This document shows, piece after piece, positions 22,901-38,300 of a stretch of DNA of 64,000 bases (positions within the stretch are counted from its first letter, which is position 1; the number at the start of each line of letters is the position of its first letter). Below the pieces are notes generated by a model. It ran no database searches. It was given only the letters and a program-made list of their open reading frames with translations, and was not told where the DNA came from. Both the position numbers and the translations under genes were made by a program. Source of the DNA: Agelaius tricolor (taxonomy: Eukaryota > Chordata > Aves > Passeriformes > Icteridae); NCBI GenBank assembly GCA_023055355.1, contig JALJCS010000010.1, positions 20,785,001 to 20,849,000 of the forward strand. The letters are read 5' to 3'.

Positions 22901-25900
22901 ATGCTGGGAAAGCAAATGGGCTTCCTCACTCCCAAAGGGCAATGAGCAGAAGGTGGCCCAGCTTTCCTTGAATTGATTAAGTTCATCAGGCCAAACACCC
23001 TGAAAGTAACTCTTTTTCCCAGCAAAACCAGCCCAAAATGCATGGCTGTCCTGGGTTTATACATGACCATAGCACAGTCCCTCAGGTGGAGTGGCTTTCA
23101 GTGTGTCACACCCCTGCCATGGGTGTTTTGTGAAAGGGACACCTCAGTCTGAGCAAGCACATGAGACAGCACAGCTCCTGCTGGAACTTCAATGCTTCCA
23201 GTGAAAGTGCACAGTACCCATCACTCCCGAGGAACAGAAATTCTCAGGATGGCCTGCAAGGTCTCCATCACACCTAGTTCTGCCATTTGAGAAACCATCT
23301 CCCACAGGAGTCTGCCTAGGCATCAAGATGCATCTGGGGGCTTGAAGCTTGTATGTGAAGTCTGTTCCTCTTAATGCTTCCCTACACCTTGAAACAATAC
23401 CTTCAGGCAGGGAGATCCCTTCTCCCACCTCACAGGAAATGTACTGGCTCTGCATTTCAGGAACTGTAAGGACCATCTCTGTGTGGGCTGGGAATGTCCA
23501 GAGACCATTCTTCTGCCCCAAGGCAGGGCAGTCTTCCCTCTGCCTCACTGACCTCCATCCCAACCTACACATTATCAGCTACCCTTGGCCTCTCCTCTGA
23601 CCAGTTTCCCTGGGAAAGGCAGGGCATCCACATCCCTTTTAGAGTAGATTGCTGGGGTTTCCTTAATGAAATGCTTAGCTTGCACTTCTGCCTGCTTATG
23701 CCAGAGGGTGAAATGGTTCAAATGGCTTCACTGGTTAGTTAATGGTCACATTTTCTCCATGAGAGCCCAGATGAGCAGACACCATGCCCAGCTGCGTTAT
23801 GCAAGAGCAATAGCTGGAGGGAAAGAGCCAGTGTGACTCAGAGTGGAAATTCCTGTGGCTGGGCAGAGGCAGGGTTTGCTGTTCTAAAAACCAAGAATTC
23901 GGGACATGGAGACTCCGGGACAGCTGCTGCCTTGAAGCACTGCCATCTTCCCAGGAACCTCACTAACCCCATTTTGTTCACATCATGCCTCCCTTCCCAT
24001 TTCAAAAACTGAATTCCAGACTGAGGGATATGCTTGGTGCGGGAAAACCTCAAAGCCAGAGCAGATGTCTTGTCTGGAGCAAATGAACACAGCAAACAGA
24101 GCTGTGAAGACTTCCATTGCAACAGACCCCCTTCTGATGACACCCAACACGGGTACACTGGTCTCCAGCAAACTGGGCCAGTAACTTGCTGTCCATGAGC
24201 CTGTCAGCATGGCCTGGTGCCCTTGAATGGGTGGGTTAAAGGTCCCTGGAACACCCTGTAGGCCCTGCTCCATGGCCATGCCCAAACAGGAGGCTGGCTC
24301 CCCAGGAGCTTAAGCAGATGAGTGAGGTGGGCCAGTGGCACAGATGAACACAGGTACGAGCATGCATTGAGCCTCCCCAGCTGCACAGATGTCTGAGTTT
24401 CCCCAGGCTGCATGTAGTTGTTCACAGACATGCAAAGTGCTTACTACAAGTCTCTGAATGCTTCTCAGCTAAACAGCAATTGGAAAAGGTAGCTGAGTCC
24501 AGACTCAGCTGAGTCCAGTCCATAACCTGGCAATGGTTGGTTCAAGCCCACAAATTCAGTATATTCATAGCTCTAAAAAGTTGAGATTTGAGAGCTGTCA
24601 CACTGAGCTGCTGAGTGTTCCTGCAGGATTTGAGCATTACCAGGATGAAACTTCAAGGTGAACACCATTCTCTGCTCATCCTCAGGCATGGCATGACATT
24701 ATCTCACCCCTCCTCTCCCTTTACAGCCTCCTCAACATGCTCAGGTCCTCAGCTGGCTGGAGATCCCTACACCATAGCTATCCACACTACTGGGCCTCAA
24801 TGTGGGGACTGAAGTATTCACTGGTGTTTCTCATGTGGTGTTTCTCATCTGTAACACATAATATGCTTGATTGTCCAAATGAGCAAGACTATTGATGATA
24901 CAGATGCCAATGCAAGAGCCAGGAAAATACACTGTCTGTGCCTATTAGCATATTCTTCCATCCCAGTCCAGCATGGAGCAAAGCATTTTCATGTGTTAAA
25001 CCGCCTTTGTGCTCACTTCAGCAGCTTATTTGGCAATGCTGCTTCAAGCAAGCAGGCATGTGAAGTGAGGACCAGACCCCTTCCCTGTAACTCAGTTTCC
25101 ATACCTGCATAAACACCTTTCCAATCACCACATCATCGTCGTCCTTAAATACCGTGCTGAACACAACCGTGACACGGTCCTTCTTTGCCTCAACGTACCT
25201 GTAGGTGGCAGAGAGAGAACCCACCTGTGAACCAGAGCTAAGAAGTTCCAACTGGACAAGTCAAGTAGATACAACAGCCATTCACAGGCCTGGCTGCTGT
25301 AAATTTCCCCTCCCCTGAGACAGTATTTACAGGGAGCACAACATTTCTGCTGGGAGTGGCCAGTTCCTCTCCTGCATGCAGCCACAAGTGATGCCACTAA
25401 CAGAGACTCTTGTGTAACATCCCAGCAGCCCGAGGCATAAGCATTACCCTAATGGGATACTTGTGGCAGCCTAGAACAGGCCCTTATTACCTTGGCCAAA
25501 GCATGGAGCAGGAGGATTTCCTGACTTTCCACCAAAACCTACAGCTGTGCACAGGAGCAGACTACTGACCACTGTCCAACCCCCGTGCTGTTTAGTTTGA
25601 ACACTTACATTGTCTCATCATCCCTGTAGTGGATGACTGCTCTTTTTTCTCCTTCTTTGCCCTCTTCCTGGAATTTGAAATACTTCTCAAAGACTGAAGC
25701 AAAGCAGTTGCGCTTCAACATGCCGGCTTGGTGCACAATGGCATCCTTGTCTGCAGGAAGGTTCTCCAGGTCGTAGAGCAAAGAGACATTGTAACCTGGG
25801 AAAGGACAGCCAGTAGCTTTAATAATCTACATAGGGCCTTAATGAAAGCAGAGACTTTTTTTTAAGAGACACCTACAGTCCCACTTTGCCTTAAATCCTC

Positions 25901-26336
25901 CCAAAAGCCCCAGGGGTGAGTTATTCCCACTCCAAGCACTTGCCAAAAGCCATGCCTGAACTCAGCGTGTGGCCATGGCAACGTTCCCGGGGCTCCTTCC
26001 CAAGCTCCCAGACACACGTGCTGGCGGAACTGCTCCCAAGTTTTTGCAGTGAGTAGGAAGAGATGTTGTCACAGGTAACCATGGTTTTTCTGTGTCTTAC
26101 AAAGCATCTTTGAGAAGAACAAAGACCCCAACCGTGAGGAACAGAGGCTTCCTGGAGGAGGACTGCATAAAGAATTACAGCTTGTGCTGCAAGCTACTTC
26201 ATCCCTGACGTGTCTGAGCCACCTTTTAAATTGGCAATTTCAAACTGCAATGCATTGTATAGAGAGCTTCAGGTATCAAGCTCTTCAAGTGCGGCCTTCA
26301 CATGAGCATTTCTCAGGTGACTTAAGTAAGTTTGGA

Positions 26337-26375
<39 letters not shown>

Positions 26376-29300
26376 TACACACACAGACATACACACACAG
26401 AGTGAATGTTATTGCAGTTACCTGATTCAGGATTTACCAAGTAGCTTCCATAGACTTTCTTCAATACCTAGAAAAGAAATTAAACATTGAGTGCACAAGC
26501 TATCAAGACTTGTTTCCTCCTGCACAGCCTAGGCTATATTTGGTCTTCTTTTCGAAGTATCAAATTACAGCACCTGCCTCCCCTAGTCTAAGAGAACTTA
26601 GACAAATATTAAGTCATCAGCTTCTAGTGCTATTGGCTGTTCCTGGTCTAGGGAGGGCTCCCTGAACTCAACTGACAGGGGACATACTGCAGGAGAGGAC
26701 TCAAAACCGGAACTCTTTCAAGTTCTTGCTAGTCGGAGTTGTGTGGGGAAAAAGACTTATAGCTCCTACCTTCAAAGGAGAACAATCAGCAGAGCCTGAC
26801 ACAACAGACCTGAGGGCTACCACTTTTCCTTCCATTCAAAGGCAGATGCAAAGTGTGCCTGGTCTCTCTCCTCACAGGATGGCAAGTTAGTTCAGAGCAC
26901 ACCATGGCCTGGTGATCACACACTGACTGTCTCAGCCTAGTGCACAAACAGATGGGGATCGAGAGGAGACTGCCACGCAGGCTTGGATGCCTCCCAGAAG
27001 CAGAACCGCCTACAGCACAGCAAAAACCTTTCTTCAAACGTAATTACTGCTGAATTTTACATCAATGGCAATTTCCAACTGAGCCATAGCTCTGTGTCAA
27101 TGAGGGGGCTGGGAACAGGCCGTATTTCACAGAGAAGAACACAACAGTGTTGGGGCAGAACTGGCCCTCCTAGGATGACACCCACGACCACGTGGAAAGG
27201 ATACACAGACTCTCTGCATGTCAAAACCTCCTTGCAGAGAGCCTGCCTGCAGTGGTGCAGGAAGATGCCCTGTCTTAGCAGGAAGCCCACTCTGCATTCC
27301 TCACAGTGGGGTTCCACCAAAGACAGAGCAGAAACAAGCAACGTTGTCGGCAGGGAAGTGCAGAAAGCAACATTATGACAACTGGAGACTGAAAAATGTA
27401 ATTTCTATTTAGTACTTCCAAGCCAGTTCTGTGCAGATCCCATTTTCCTCTAAAAGTTTATAAAAGTTGCCTTTCACCACTACAATGGCTGCTGGTGCAC
27501 AGTGCTGTCAGCCACTTGCCCACCAGAGGGATTTTCTTGGGATCACACACTGCACTGATCCTCACTATACATGCTGGGAAGGCTCCACCATTTGGGCTGC
27601 TTGGCACTCCTCATGCCAGCAGTGGTACCTTCAGTAGCAGGCAGTGCTGCACCTAGAAAGCTCTGCTTTCAGGAACCAGGAAAGCAGGACATTCAATCAT
27701 ATCTCTTCTGACTTAGGTGGGTCTTACAGCAATTCGCAGGAATTCACTTTGGGTCAAATCACCCATTTCTTACTAGACTCACAACAAACTGATGGAGAAG
27801 TTTCCTTGTTTTCTTCCAAGGACAGACACCCAGAGGCAAAAGCCTGCTGAAAAGCCCTGGGTGAACCCCATTCGCTACCATGTGGAGATTTGAAAACTGA
27901 CTCAGGAACTGAGTCACACTTCCTGCCTTGCCATCCAACCACAGCTCAGAGAGGCTCATTTTTTCTACCATAAATGGCCCTCCGCAGCCACAGGGCCCAG
28001 TCAACAGGAACTGAGCCTGGGACTTCACACAGCAGCAGTGAAAAGGGAACCAGTCTGAAAACCAAGGTCTGCACACACAACAGGAGCCCAACACTTGCTC
28101 TCAAGTGTGGTTAGGAGTCAGAAGAGAAGCACCACAGCTCTGTCTTGGCACCTTCCTTCACTTGTGGGCTCAACACATCAGTCAGGGAAACTATTTCTAC
28201 ATGGTCAGGCTTCACTTTGAACTTGCGAAAGTAGTGGTGCGTTCTGCCTTTCAGGCTGCAGGGTCATACAGGATGACTACTTTTGCACCAGAGAGTGTGA
28301 ACACATTTGCCCTTGTCTTTCAGCAAAGTGGGACTCCTGGCTGGCACAGGGTTGATCCTTTGACCAGTGTGAGATGGGAACACAGATGCTTCTCTAAGAG
28401 TCAAATGTTAGATCCATCAACATCACAAAGGCATTGCCATCAACACAGTATTTGTAGGCAGGAGGCCTGCAGATGCTTACTCACCTCATCAGCACCGTGT
28501 TCCTGGAGTTCCTTGTAGAATTTCAGAGAAATACTGACCATCACTTTTGTCTTGTCTCCATTGGGGTTTGAAATATGGTAAAGGACTCCATCAAAGTCTA
28601 AGAAGCAAGCAAGAGAAATGTGAGGGAACAGGAACCAGCCCCTATTTCTGAGGAAGGCTTTCCCTACAAGTTCTAGTAACTGCATAAAGCGACACTGCTC
28701 CTCTTGCTCCAGCCTTCACACAGACAGCAAGAGGGAAACTCGCAATTAAGGAAAATGGAAATGTCATGTAGGGAGACCTGGTATCATTCATAGGGCTGAA
28801 ACAATTTTGACACCTGTCCATCACAGAAAGCTTTAGTCTAGTGTCATTTAGCATCCCTGGCAAGTCCACTTGTGCTCAATGCACAAGGATACAAACATGC
28901 AGAGACAGAGCCTTCTGGAGGGCCAGCACAGAAAGTGACTGACATGCCCACCAGGCCAGAGCTGCAGCCTGGAGGAGAAAACCTCTCTGCCAGCAAAGGC
29001 AGCGCAGCTGCCGCCTGCTGTGAGAGCTTCCACTTCACTGCAGAATGGGCAGGAGGGCAGGAGGAAGGGAAAGGCAACCCTCCAGCTACCTAGCAAGCTC
29101 CACTTCCCCACGGAGCTTTGCAGCTTACCCAGATTCCTGATAACAGAAGCAAAAAATCAGTTGCTGAATGAGTACTTGAACTTTCTTGGCATTTCTCTTC
29201 CTGAAGAGCAAACTTGAAGTGATGAATCCATTTTGCCTGTCACCCTAAGTCAGCTTCCTAACAACCCAAACCAGATGGTGCTAAAGACCTCATAACAAGT

Positions 29301-32300
29301 AGCACCAAGGGCAGGACTAGAGAACAGATGAGGTAAAAGAGAAGAGCTGTGTAGCAGGCACACACCAAAGCACTACCACCAGTGAACTCAATGCTCTAGG
29401 GAAGTCCCAGGGAAGGCAGACAGACAGACAAATAGTGGGGCAGCCAACTCTGGGGATACTGCAGGGTCTCCACATTGCCCCTGCCCAGTGGTGTGGGCAG
29501 ACTGTTCAAGCCAGCCCTTAGTTCAGAAAAGTCAAGAGAGCTGTGGAGCTTACCTGCAAATGTTACTTCTACTGCCTCTGGTTTATTTCTAAAAAGCAAA
29601 GAAAACAAAGGAGGTAAATGAGAACTCTAACAGCAGCCTCCAAGCTGTAAAGGAAAGAGGATTAATTTCCAACACCTTATTTTTCACAGGCAGCCCTTCC
29701 TCAAAACTTTTATCTCCTGCTGTCCGACTAATAGTAACCTCTGAGAAGAGACCTTAGACTTCTTCCCCTTCCTATAAGCACCAGTTTTACCCCAGATGAC
29801 ATAAAATAGACTTTGAAGCTGGCACAGATTTCTAATATTTCTAGTTTATTAATAGATTTTGACATCACAGATTTCCAGTTAGAAATGCCTAAGAAAGCTA
29901 CCCCTTCTAAGAAGTTTGTTTTCACAAGCACACGCTCTGTACAGAATGGCCATGACACAAGTTTTGGGACAGAGGATCTTTTGTAAGGTTCTGCAATACC
30001 AGTTCTGGAAGGACCTGAGTAATCCTTCCTGACACAGTGCCCCCTTTGCCATCAATACCAGTTCTGCAGATGCATTGATATAACTTGCTTGCAGAGAAGT
30101 TTTCCAAGTTGGGAAAGTATTAGTGTCAGGAGCAGATCAAAGAAGGGAAACTTTCCACACGTTCATTTCATCCTGCCCCCCTTCCAAAACACCCCAACAT
30201 TTTGCCAATAGCCTCTGCAGAAAAACTGTAGCTCTGGATGTGCTCTAACACTGTCCTGAGTGGTCTCTGGGACCCCCATCAGCAACAAAACCCTTTGCAA
30301 GCCAAAGGCACATCACATCTCACACTGTGACTATGAAGATTGAACTGCTTCTTAACAAACCCTATTTTGACATTTGTTCATGATTTGTGAAAGAGTAGGA
30401 CTCCATGAAAGATGTAACTGCTTTGGAAGGTCATTTCATTGGGATTGGCACTACATAACTGCTTTCACAGCTCCAAGGGGACTGGTATTAATAGGTCATT
30501 CTCCAACAGGGAATTGATGCAAAGGTATCTCCACTGCTGAGAGCAGGCATGGAAAATGAGAACAGGATAAAAATGCCAGTCTGCTACTGCTGTTTCACAC
30601 TGTATCTCCATTTATTTTTCAAAAGTAGATAATATTCGAATACAGGCTAATAATGCTGCTGCTAACAGAAATCTAGTCTCTAACAGTTCATTCCCACCTG
30701 TCTGAACCAACATACTGAAATAACTCCCCAGAGTAAAGTTGTGGTCTCAGCTATGCTGCTGCTGCTGCCCAGAGACCAGCTTCAACTGTTTTGCCAAAAC
30801 TTGCTCTTCCATACATTTATGTGCTGCTGGGTACTGGTTACACTGTGGTACATACCCTATGGAAGGTGGGGGGAAGTGATGACTCAATATCTATTTTCCC
30901 TGACAATATTGTGTAACAATTTAAATGATTTTATCTCAGCAGCAAGCATAGTTTTTTCCATCAGCTTTTCTGCAGCCAGCCTCATTCCTGGAAGGCAGAA
31001 ATGACCACAATGTGATAAAACTCAAGCTGGGCAATACAGGGAGACCAGGACACTGCACTGCACTGATCCCACACACTCACCAGGGCAACAACATTTTACT
31101 CCAGCAGAAAGGGAGGAATTAACTCCCAGATGGAGAACCTAGGTGAAAATGAGGAGGTGTTCCTGCTTCTTAAAAGTGATCAGCTGTGAAAGGCATCAGC
31201 CCTTTTTTTGTCTGAAGGCTGGGGAGCCTTTGTCTTTTGTGCCACCTTGCTGAGGATAAAAACTACACACTTGAAAGAAGCAGAGCAAGGGCACCCAAAG
31301 CAGGTCCTTTCGTTTGAAAGCTGTGCCAGCTACCTGTGAACCTCTCTTGCTTTCATTTCTCCTCCCCAGCTGAGCCTGAGACAGGCTCAGCAGGCATCCC
31401 TGGCTGCTTATTTAGCTTGGGCTCTTGGAAAGGGGAGCAATTCCACAAGCATGTCCAAGCCACTTCTGCTCACTGAGGATGGCTCAGAGCAGAGATGAAA
31501 GAAAATCCCAGAGATCCCACTCGGTCAGTTGATGCAGACGTATTCCTCTTTTAGAGCACCACACTCAGACGTGGGAATCAGCTTGGATGGCAGTATAAAT
31601 TCTTATAAAAAAAGAAACCTATGTAGGAAGCTTTAAAGATAGCACAGCCAGGCACATGAGAGCTAGGAATATTAAACAGGATGCGTCCTTAAACCTCTGT
31701 TCCATCTTCTCAGAATTACACCTTTCAAACCCTATTCCCCACATACATAGAGCTGACACCTCCCAGAGCCCCCACTCCCAGCAGAGCCTTCCAAACACAG
31801 CACCTCCCTCTGAGAAATGCAAGGAAGTGGCTGACAGTCCGTGCACTGGAGTGGTTTTGCTGAGGAAGGATGATTCCCCATCTGGTTGTCCTGTACCCAG
31901 GGGATGGCAGGAAGATCACTCATCACATCATTGAAGAAGCCAAGCCGAGCAAGACCATGTACAGGAGCCAGTTGATGGCTCTGCACAGAGCCTTTGTTCT
32001 GCACACAAAAGCTCACTGCTAACACAGCTGGGTTTGAGCCTGTTATTGTGCAAACGTCATTTCTTAGAGAAGTTATTTTAATGCTGATTTCCCAAGTGGC
32101 TCAGTTCCGGTACTCGGGGATGGTGAGGAGGGGGTGTATTTAAGGGAAAAGAAGGTAACTGGGCAGAACTTTGGGTACTGAATATTCAACCACTTCCCAG
32201 CACAGCCTCAGTGAAGCAAGAGCTCACGTGAGCTGCATACAGAGCTCCTTGCAGCCACGCTGGCCCTGTCACCTACAGCACAGTGGTTTTCTGCCTCACC

Positions 32301-35300
32301 GGGCACACACTTAAGTAACCCAGGCCTGGCCTGGCCCAGGGGAGGACAGGGAAGAGCACTGAAAGTGTGGCTGGGAGCAAAGTGAGCCCCCTTAGCCTTT
32401 CACAGTTCATGAGCTTTACAATCACAGTGTTTAAAGTGCTTCTATTTATTTCTCTGGCTCACCTCATCAAAACTACCCTGGCTACTCAAAATTTTTCTCC
32501 AACAGAAAAACCACTCCTTTTGCTACCTGGATTGTTGTTTCCACCTCAAGAAGTCCCCAGGCAGAAGAGAGAGGAGCTCTCACCTCCAGGGTTCCATAGT
32601 TTCTGGATTAGCAACAACACACATGTTCACTTCCCCCTGACCTTCCAGCAACCCCATCTTCTACCACCGGAAATAACTCTATGGAGGCACAATGTGTCCT
32701 CTCCGTGTTCTGTCCTTCTTGTTCTTGTGCCAGCCACGGCTCAGTGCAGAGGATTCACAGAAGGCCTGGGATGGGGTCTGCACCACTGAGTGTGGGTACC
32801 AGCTACTGCCAGGTTACTGGCATGATCCCAAAAAGCTCTGTCGGTCTAGCATGCTCTGGTGTCCCTTGCTTCCATGAGGAGGTTCTCCACACCCTAGCTA
32901 TATTCAGAGGATTTCAGACAGGACACCTCATCCACTCCTGGGGCAGAGAGTCTGCTGTGACCCCTGCAAGCTCCTCACCTCCAATGCTTCTTGAACCACA
33001 GCATCCCTCAGTGACCTTCCCTGCTTGCTACCCTCTGCCCTGAATGGACAATAAAACCAGCTCATACCAGGAATAACTGAGATGGCTTCTCTCTGCACTG
33101 AATACAGACCAGACCTTTCTGCAAACCCCTGCCTGAACTCTGATGCTAAAATGGCAGCTGTTCCCAGCAGCAGTCTGTTTTGTGATAACAGTTATCAGGT
33201 CTGAAGTCAAACCCACACCAAATCCCATCTGCCCTCTGCTTGTAACAATAAAAGACCCTGACAGGTTTTACGTCTTCTTGCCTGTGCTCCTTCTATTAAT
33301 CTCGAAATGGCTCCTACGCCCTGTCTATCTAATACAGGGCCAGCTCCAAATCAGATTTTTCACCCCGGCAGAACATCCGTGAAGAGCCACAGGTGCCCAT
33401 GGAGAGAACCAGCGAGCACTTAAGAGCAATAGCAAATCTTTTTTCTGACAGCACTTCCTCATTTGATTCAGAGAACTTCCCTGTTTCATTCTCAGGCCAC
33501 AAAGGCTCTTAGCTGTATGATATGACAAATTTAAGAACTGGGCTGACAACCATACTGAAGCATCTTCCACACCACAATGAAGGCCTCTACCAAATAATGG
33601 AGAACGGCAATTATTTCAAAAGCTGCAGGCATGCAGATACTCTAACCTCTTGTCCTATAGGAGAGGGAGAAAAAAAGGGGTATTTCAAATCTTAAAGCTC
33701 TGAGCAGAGCTTTCAGATCACCAGAGTCAACATACAATTTAGATAAAGTGAGCCAGATTCAGTGACAGACTGCAGGCTCTTGATACAGAAAGGTCACCTC
33801 AATAAAAAAATTTATGAGCAATGACTAAAATTCTCTGAACAGTTCCTCCACTTCTGGGCCCCGCTCAGCTAACAAAAGCCTCTCTGCGTAAGCTGCAGGA
33901 GCATATGCAACCAAGGAGCTCCCGTAGCTCTGGCAGCACACCCACCATGAACACGAGCAGGAGTGCTCTGTCAGTGGGTGGTGCTGAGCTGTGTACAGCA
34001 CCCTACACATGCCAATTCTCCCCTCCTGGTTAAGTGACCCCTCCATTCCCAAGCTTTTCCCTTGCTGTGTGCCTGATAGCCTGGAGGAGCGGGCTGGTAG
34101 GAAAGCAGTGGGATTCACAGTGGACAGAGCACAGATGGTCCTGCAGCATGCTGGCACTGGCAGATCCCCTTCCAGCCAGATCTTTGTCCTCAGCTGTCTT
34201 CCGTCCTCAGCTGTAGGCAGCTAGCCTGTGGTTCCCCACCAGAGTTGTGCCAAGTCTCTAGGTAAGAACCTCATTTTGCACACACTTTTACTGTGTTTCT
34301 TTAGTACAGTGATGGACACCTACTCTTCTCTGCTGTCGAGCATTGGTGGCTGCAGTGAGAACCACTCTCTGAAGATAAAACAGAGCAGGCTCCTCTTAGG
34401 AACTAAGATAAAAACTGAGGCTGGAGTGATGACAGAACCTAACCTGTGAAAGCCTAACACTTTTCAGATCTGGCTTTTCTTCCCTCCTGCTCCCTGTGCT
34501 GTTGCACAAGAGCGGAGCATTATCTACTTCCAGACAGAGGTGGTTCACAGTCCACTGTTAATGCTAAGTCACATTCCCTGATGTCCGAGCACTCTGCAGT
34601 CAGGCAGACTGAGTTTCAGCAGGTGAGGCTGTGCCTGGAGGAATGTGCAGCTCCAGGCTGGGCTTGTGAGGACACTAAGCCAGCAGCTGCCACTGCTGCT
34701 GAAGGAGGGAGATCTGATCCCTGCTCCATGGCTGCACCATGGTGAGCAGCCATGACACAACGAGATGAGGAAACTCATCTAAGCTAAACTCATCTAAGCT
34801 AAAAATACCCAGTTTTGCCTGTTTAATGTTAACCTAGGTCACTTCCCCAACTCCATTTCCCTTGAAGCCACAAAAATGGCTGTGTCAGCAAGAACAAGGG
34901 GGTGGCAGAGGAACAATCTGGTTTTGGTGTGGGTCTCTGAGCATCCCTGAAGCACTGGAGCCACATATAACCACAACTACTCCTGAAGAGAGTTCCTCAG
35001 TAATGCCCTGCAGGATTTAAAGCTCTTCTACCCTCCCAGCACATCAACAGCCTCCAGACACTCCTGTCTCCCCATGATGAACTCACTTCAAGTAACACCA
35101 TGAACACAAAGTTCTCACTGCCTGGTTTCAGCCAGGGTTCAGCCTCTGTGTCTGAAAGGCTCAGCTCTGCAGCACACACTCATCAAGTGACTGCAGATGG
35201 GAAACACCATAAAGCAGGTGGGTGCAGCTTCAGCCCAGCTCCTACCGGCTCACGGGAATCATCACTCTGCATCAGGGAAGTCCAAGCTTCAGTTGATTTC

Positions 35301-38300
35301 CTATGCAGCTAATTGTCAGGGAGCCCTGCAGAGCTGTACCTACTAATGGCTGTAAAGAAACCAACAATTTAAATCTGTGATTCTCTTCCCTCCGCCCCCA
35401 ACCTAGGAAAAGGCATGCTGTACCCCAGCTATGCAAACTTGTGTTCTTTGGCACAGTGGGTAAATAATAAGTAACAGTTTGAGACAGATGATTAATTGAC
35501 TAAAGATTTTGGGTAAGCTATGTATGACTGGAAAACCAAACCCTAAGACCAAAGCCCTGTGCCACACTTTCCCTGGGGTTAGTTAAATTAGTGCAGGACA
35601 AAACTGGACGGCAAATTTGCTAGTGTCAAACACAATGAGTATTCATCAGACACAGGACACAATCATCAAAATGTTTTATGCTTAAAGTGTTTGTGGGTTT
35701 TTTTAATGTCTGTGCAGTTAGCAAAGGAAAGCAATGATGAGAAACAGGATTTTCCAACTGGTAGAGTTCCTCTCCTCACGCGACACTTCTATAAGAAATG
35801 GGAAAACTCATCCGTGACACGAGCTTCCAGGCAACATCTCATGTACAAATGAATTGGTCAAAAGCTTATGGAAGCTTCCTCTTGACATGAAAAAAGGTCA
35901 TGAGCCAACCTCATTTCAATAAACTTATTTCCAGATACTGACCAGATATTCCACATTGCAGCAGCAAATTCCTAAGTCAAGTTATTTCAAGAGATTCCGG
36001 TAGCTTTAGGTTTTTATTTTAAAATGTGGTTAGTTTAAGAGAATAGATTTAAACACAGAAATTACTAGACCTAAGTAAGGAAAAAAAAATCAGATGCATT
36101 GAAGTCCATCATCTTTTACTATCTTGATCTAAATCCTGTTTCAATAGTGGCTGTCCAAGGAGGTGAGATTTCCATAGGGACTGCCTACAAAACCAAATTA
36201 AATTTGAAATTACCCTATTTACAGGTGGATGCTGCCGAGCCCCAAGGACCTTGTCCAGGGAGTACTCTTAGAGGTGGGTTAGGCCCTGTCTCAAGTGCTG
36301 ATCTCTGTCTGCAGTCCTGCCAAGGTACCTTTCACACTGGGAACTCCAGGGACAGCTGATGGACCTCCACGCAGAGCAGATTTTGACATATATGACAATA
36401 ATGGCAGTTAATGAATTCCATCTTTTACAAGTGACCTAGTTCTATATGACAAGGTGAAATGTGGAGTGTCTCCCACCTGACAGCCCAGGAAAGCTCTGCA
36501 GGAACCTGCCAAACTATGGCTGCGCTGCAGTAGAGGGGAGCAACACAGCCCATGTCACAGGACAAGTCTCTGGCACTGGATTTGGAAATGAGCCCTGCCC
36601 TGCCCCACTTGCGGGCTGGTGCTGAAGCCACCAGGCACACCTGGCTCTGAGACAACCACTATTGACAAATCCCTGCATCACATCTGCTGCACTTTAGGGC
36701 TAGAGCAAATAATGTAAACCCAACTCTGCCCCAGTGCCCAGACTCACTCCTCCCAGTCACCAAATTCTTCAAGGCTTGACCTTGCCCTGACTATCCTGTG
36801 CTCGGCCCCAAGATACACCTTGGAAAACCATCACCAAAATAGCAAAATACAGGAAATCCCTTCCTGCCTCCAGGCTGAGCACCACAGGAATAACCCAAGA
36901 GCTGTGGCCATAGGAAAAAGAAATAACTTGAATAAATGTTTTAAAACATCCATTCCTTAGAAGACCTGAAAGCAGGAGAAACCTCCCTGCACTTGCCTGC
37001 ATGGGGGACCCCAGAACAAGCACAGAAGAAAATTCAGAAGTAAATGTCTTCCTCACATTCAGCAACACACTCAAGGCACAAAACTTATCTAGAAACGCCA
37101 TCTAAAGAACAGAACATGCCACAGATGACTAAAAGGTAGAAGCAGAGCACCATCAGCCACCCGACAAATTGATCCAGGAACAATCAGTATGTCAGGCACA
37201 CGTGCCAACACACAAGTGAGGTGGCTTTGCCATGCAGCAAAATGGAAATCTCAGGGGCCTGCAGGCTGCTGCAGGGCAAGCAAGCACAGCTCTGCTCACA
37301 GAGTCAGAGTTTTGGGGTGCATCTAAAGCTGCAAACTGCCCCTCCACATCAGCTCAACACAGAGACACATGCATGTTCTTCCCTCTCCATCAGGAAGAGT
37401 GCCTCGGCACAGACAAGCTGTTCTGACACTCACTGTGAAGCTCTGTACATGCCATATTTTCTAATGGAAGTGGCTGCAATACAGTGGTCACCTGGGAGCT
37501 CTCTCTGCCCAGTGCTGCGCCTGTACTCTGGGGAAACTTGTTGCATTTAATGATCAGGGCTCAAGACAAATCAAAATCTGGGAGAAGCTCAGCTGTCCTC
37601 CAAGGCAGAGCAGCCTGCATAATTATTTTATGGAAAAAAAACCCCTCCAAAACAAAACAGGGATCTGAGCAACAAGTCAACTGAGAGTGGGGGCAAAGCA
37701 GAGTAAGTGACCTCCGACAACGTTCTGCATGCAAAAGGCTGAGAGCTTCAAAAATCGCTGGAGGAAAAAAAGGTAACACAGAAAAAAGCACCTGCCTGGG
37801 GGGTCCTTTCCTGGAGCAGCCTGAGCCCTGCCTTATGAGGCGCCAGGGCAGGCTCCACCCCAGAGATAACACCACTGCTCTGCCTCTCAAGGCTTTGTGT
37901 CTGTACAAAGGTGTCTCAGTCAGCAGACAGTGCATCGAACCCACAGGCCACTCGGTTGCAGATAAGGACATTGATACTTTAAGGGGCTTCCTTCCAAGCT
38001 AAGCTGGGTCCTCTCAAGCATCTTTTTGCCCTGGTGCAATACTCAGTAAAAAAACCCACTGGCTCCCCAGGGACTGAACCGTCCCAGTCAGAGATGTGGG
38101 TGTGAACTAGACCCCCAGCCTGTTCCCCGAGGCCAGGACACCCACCAGGCTGGCACCAGTGGCCGTGGCTGACCCGTGTGCCTGTATCCCTTCTACTTGA
38201 AAGAGCAAAGAGGGAACACGCTGGAATTTGCTCTTCAGCCCAAAGCAAAAGGCTGAGGCCATGACTCCATACTCAAGCTTCCTGTTCCCGCCTCCCCCTA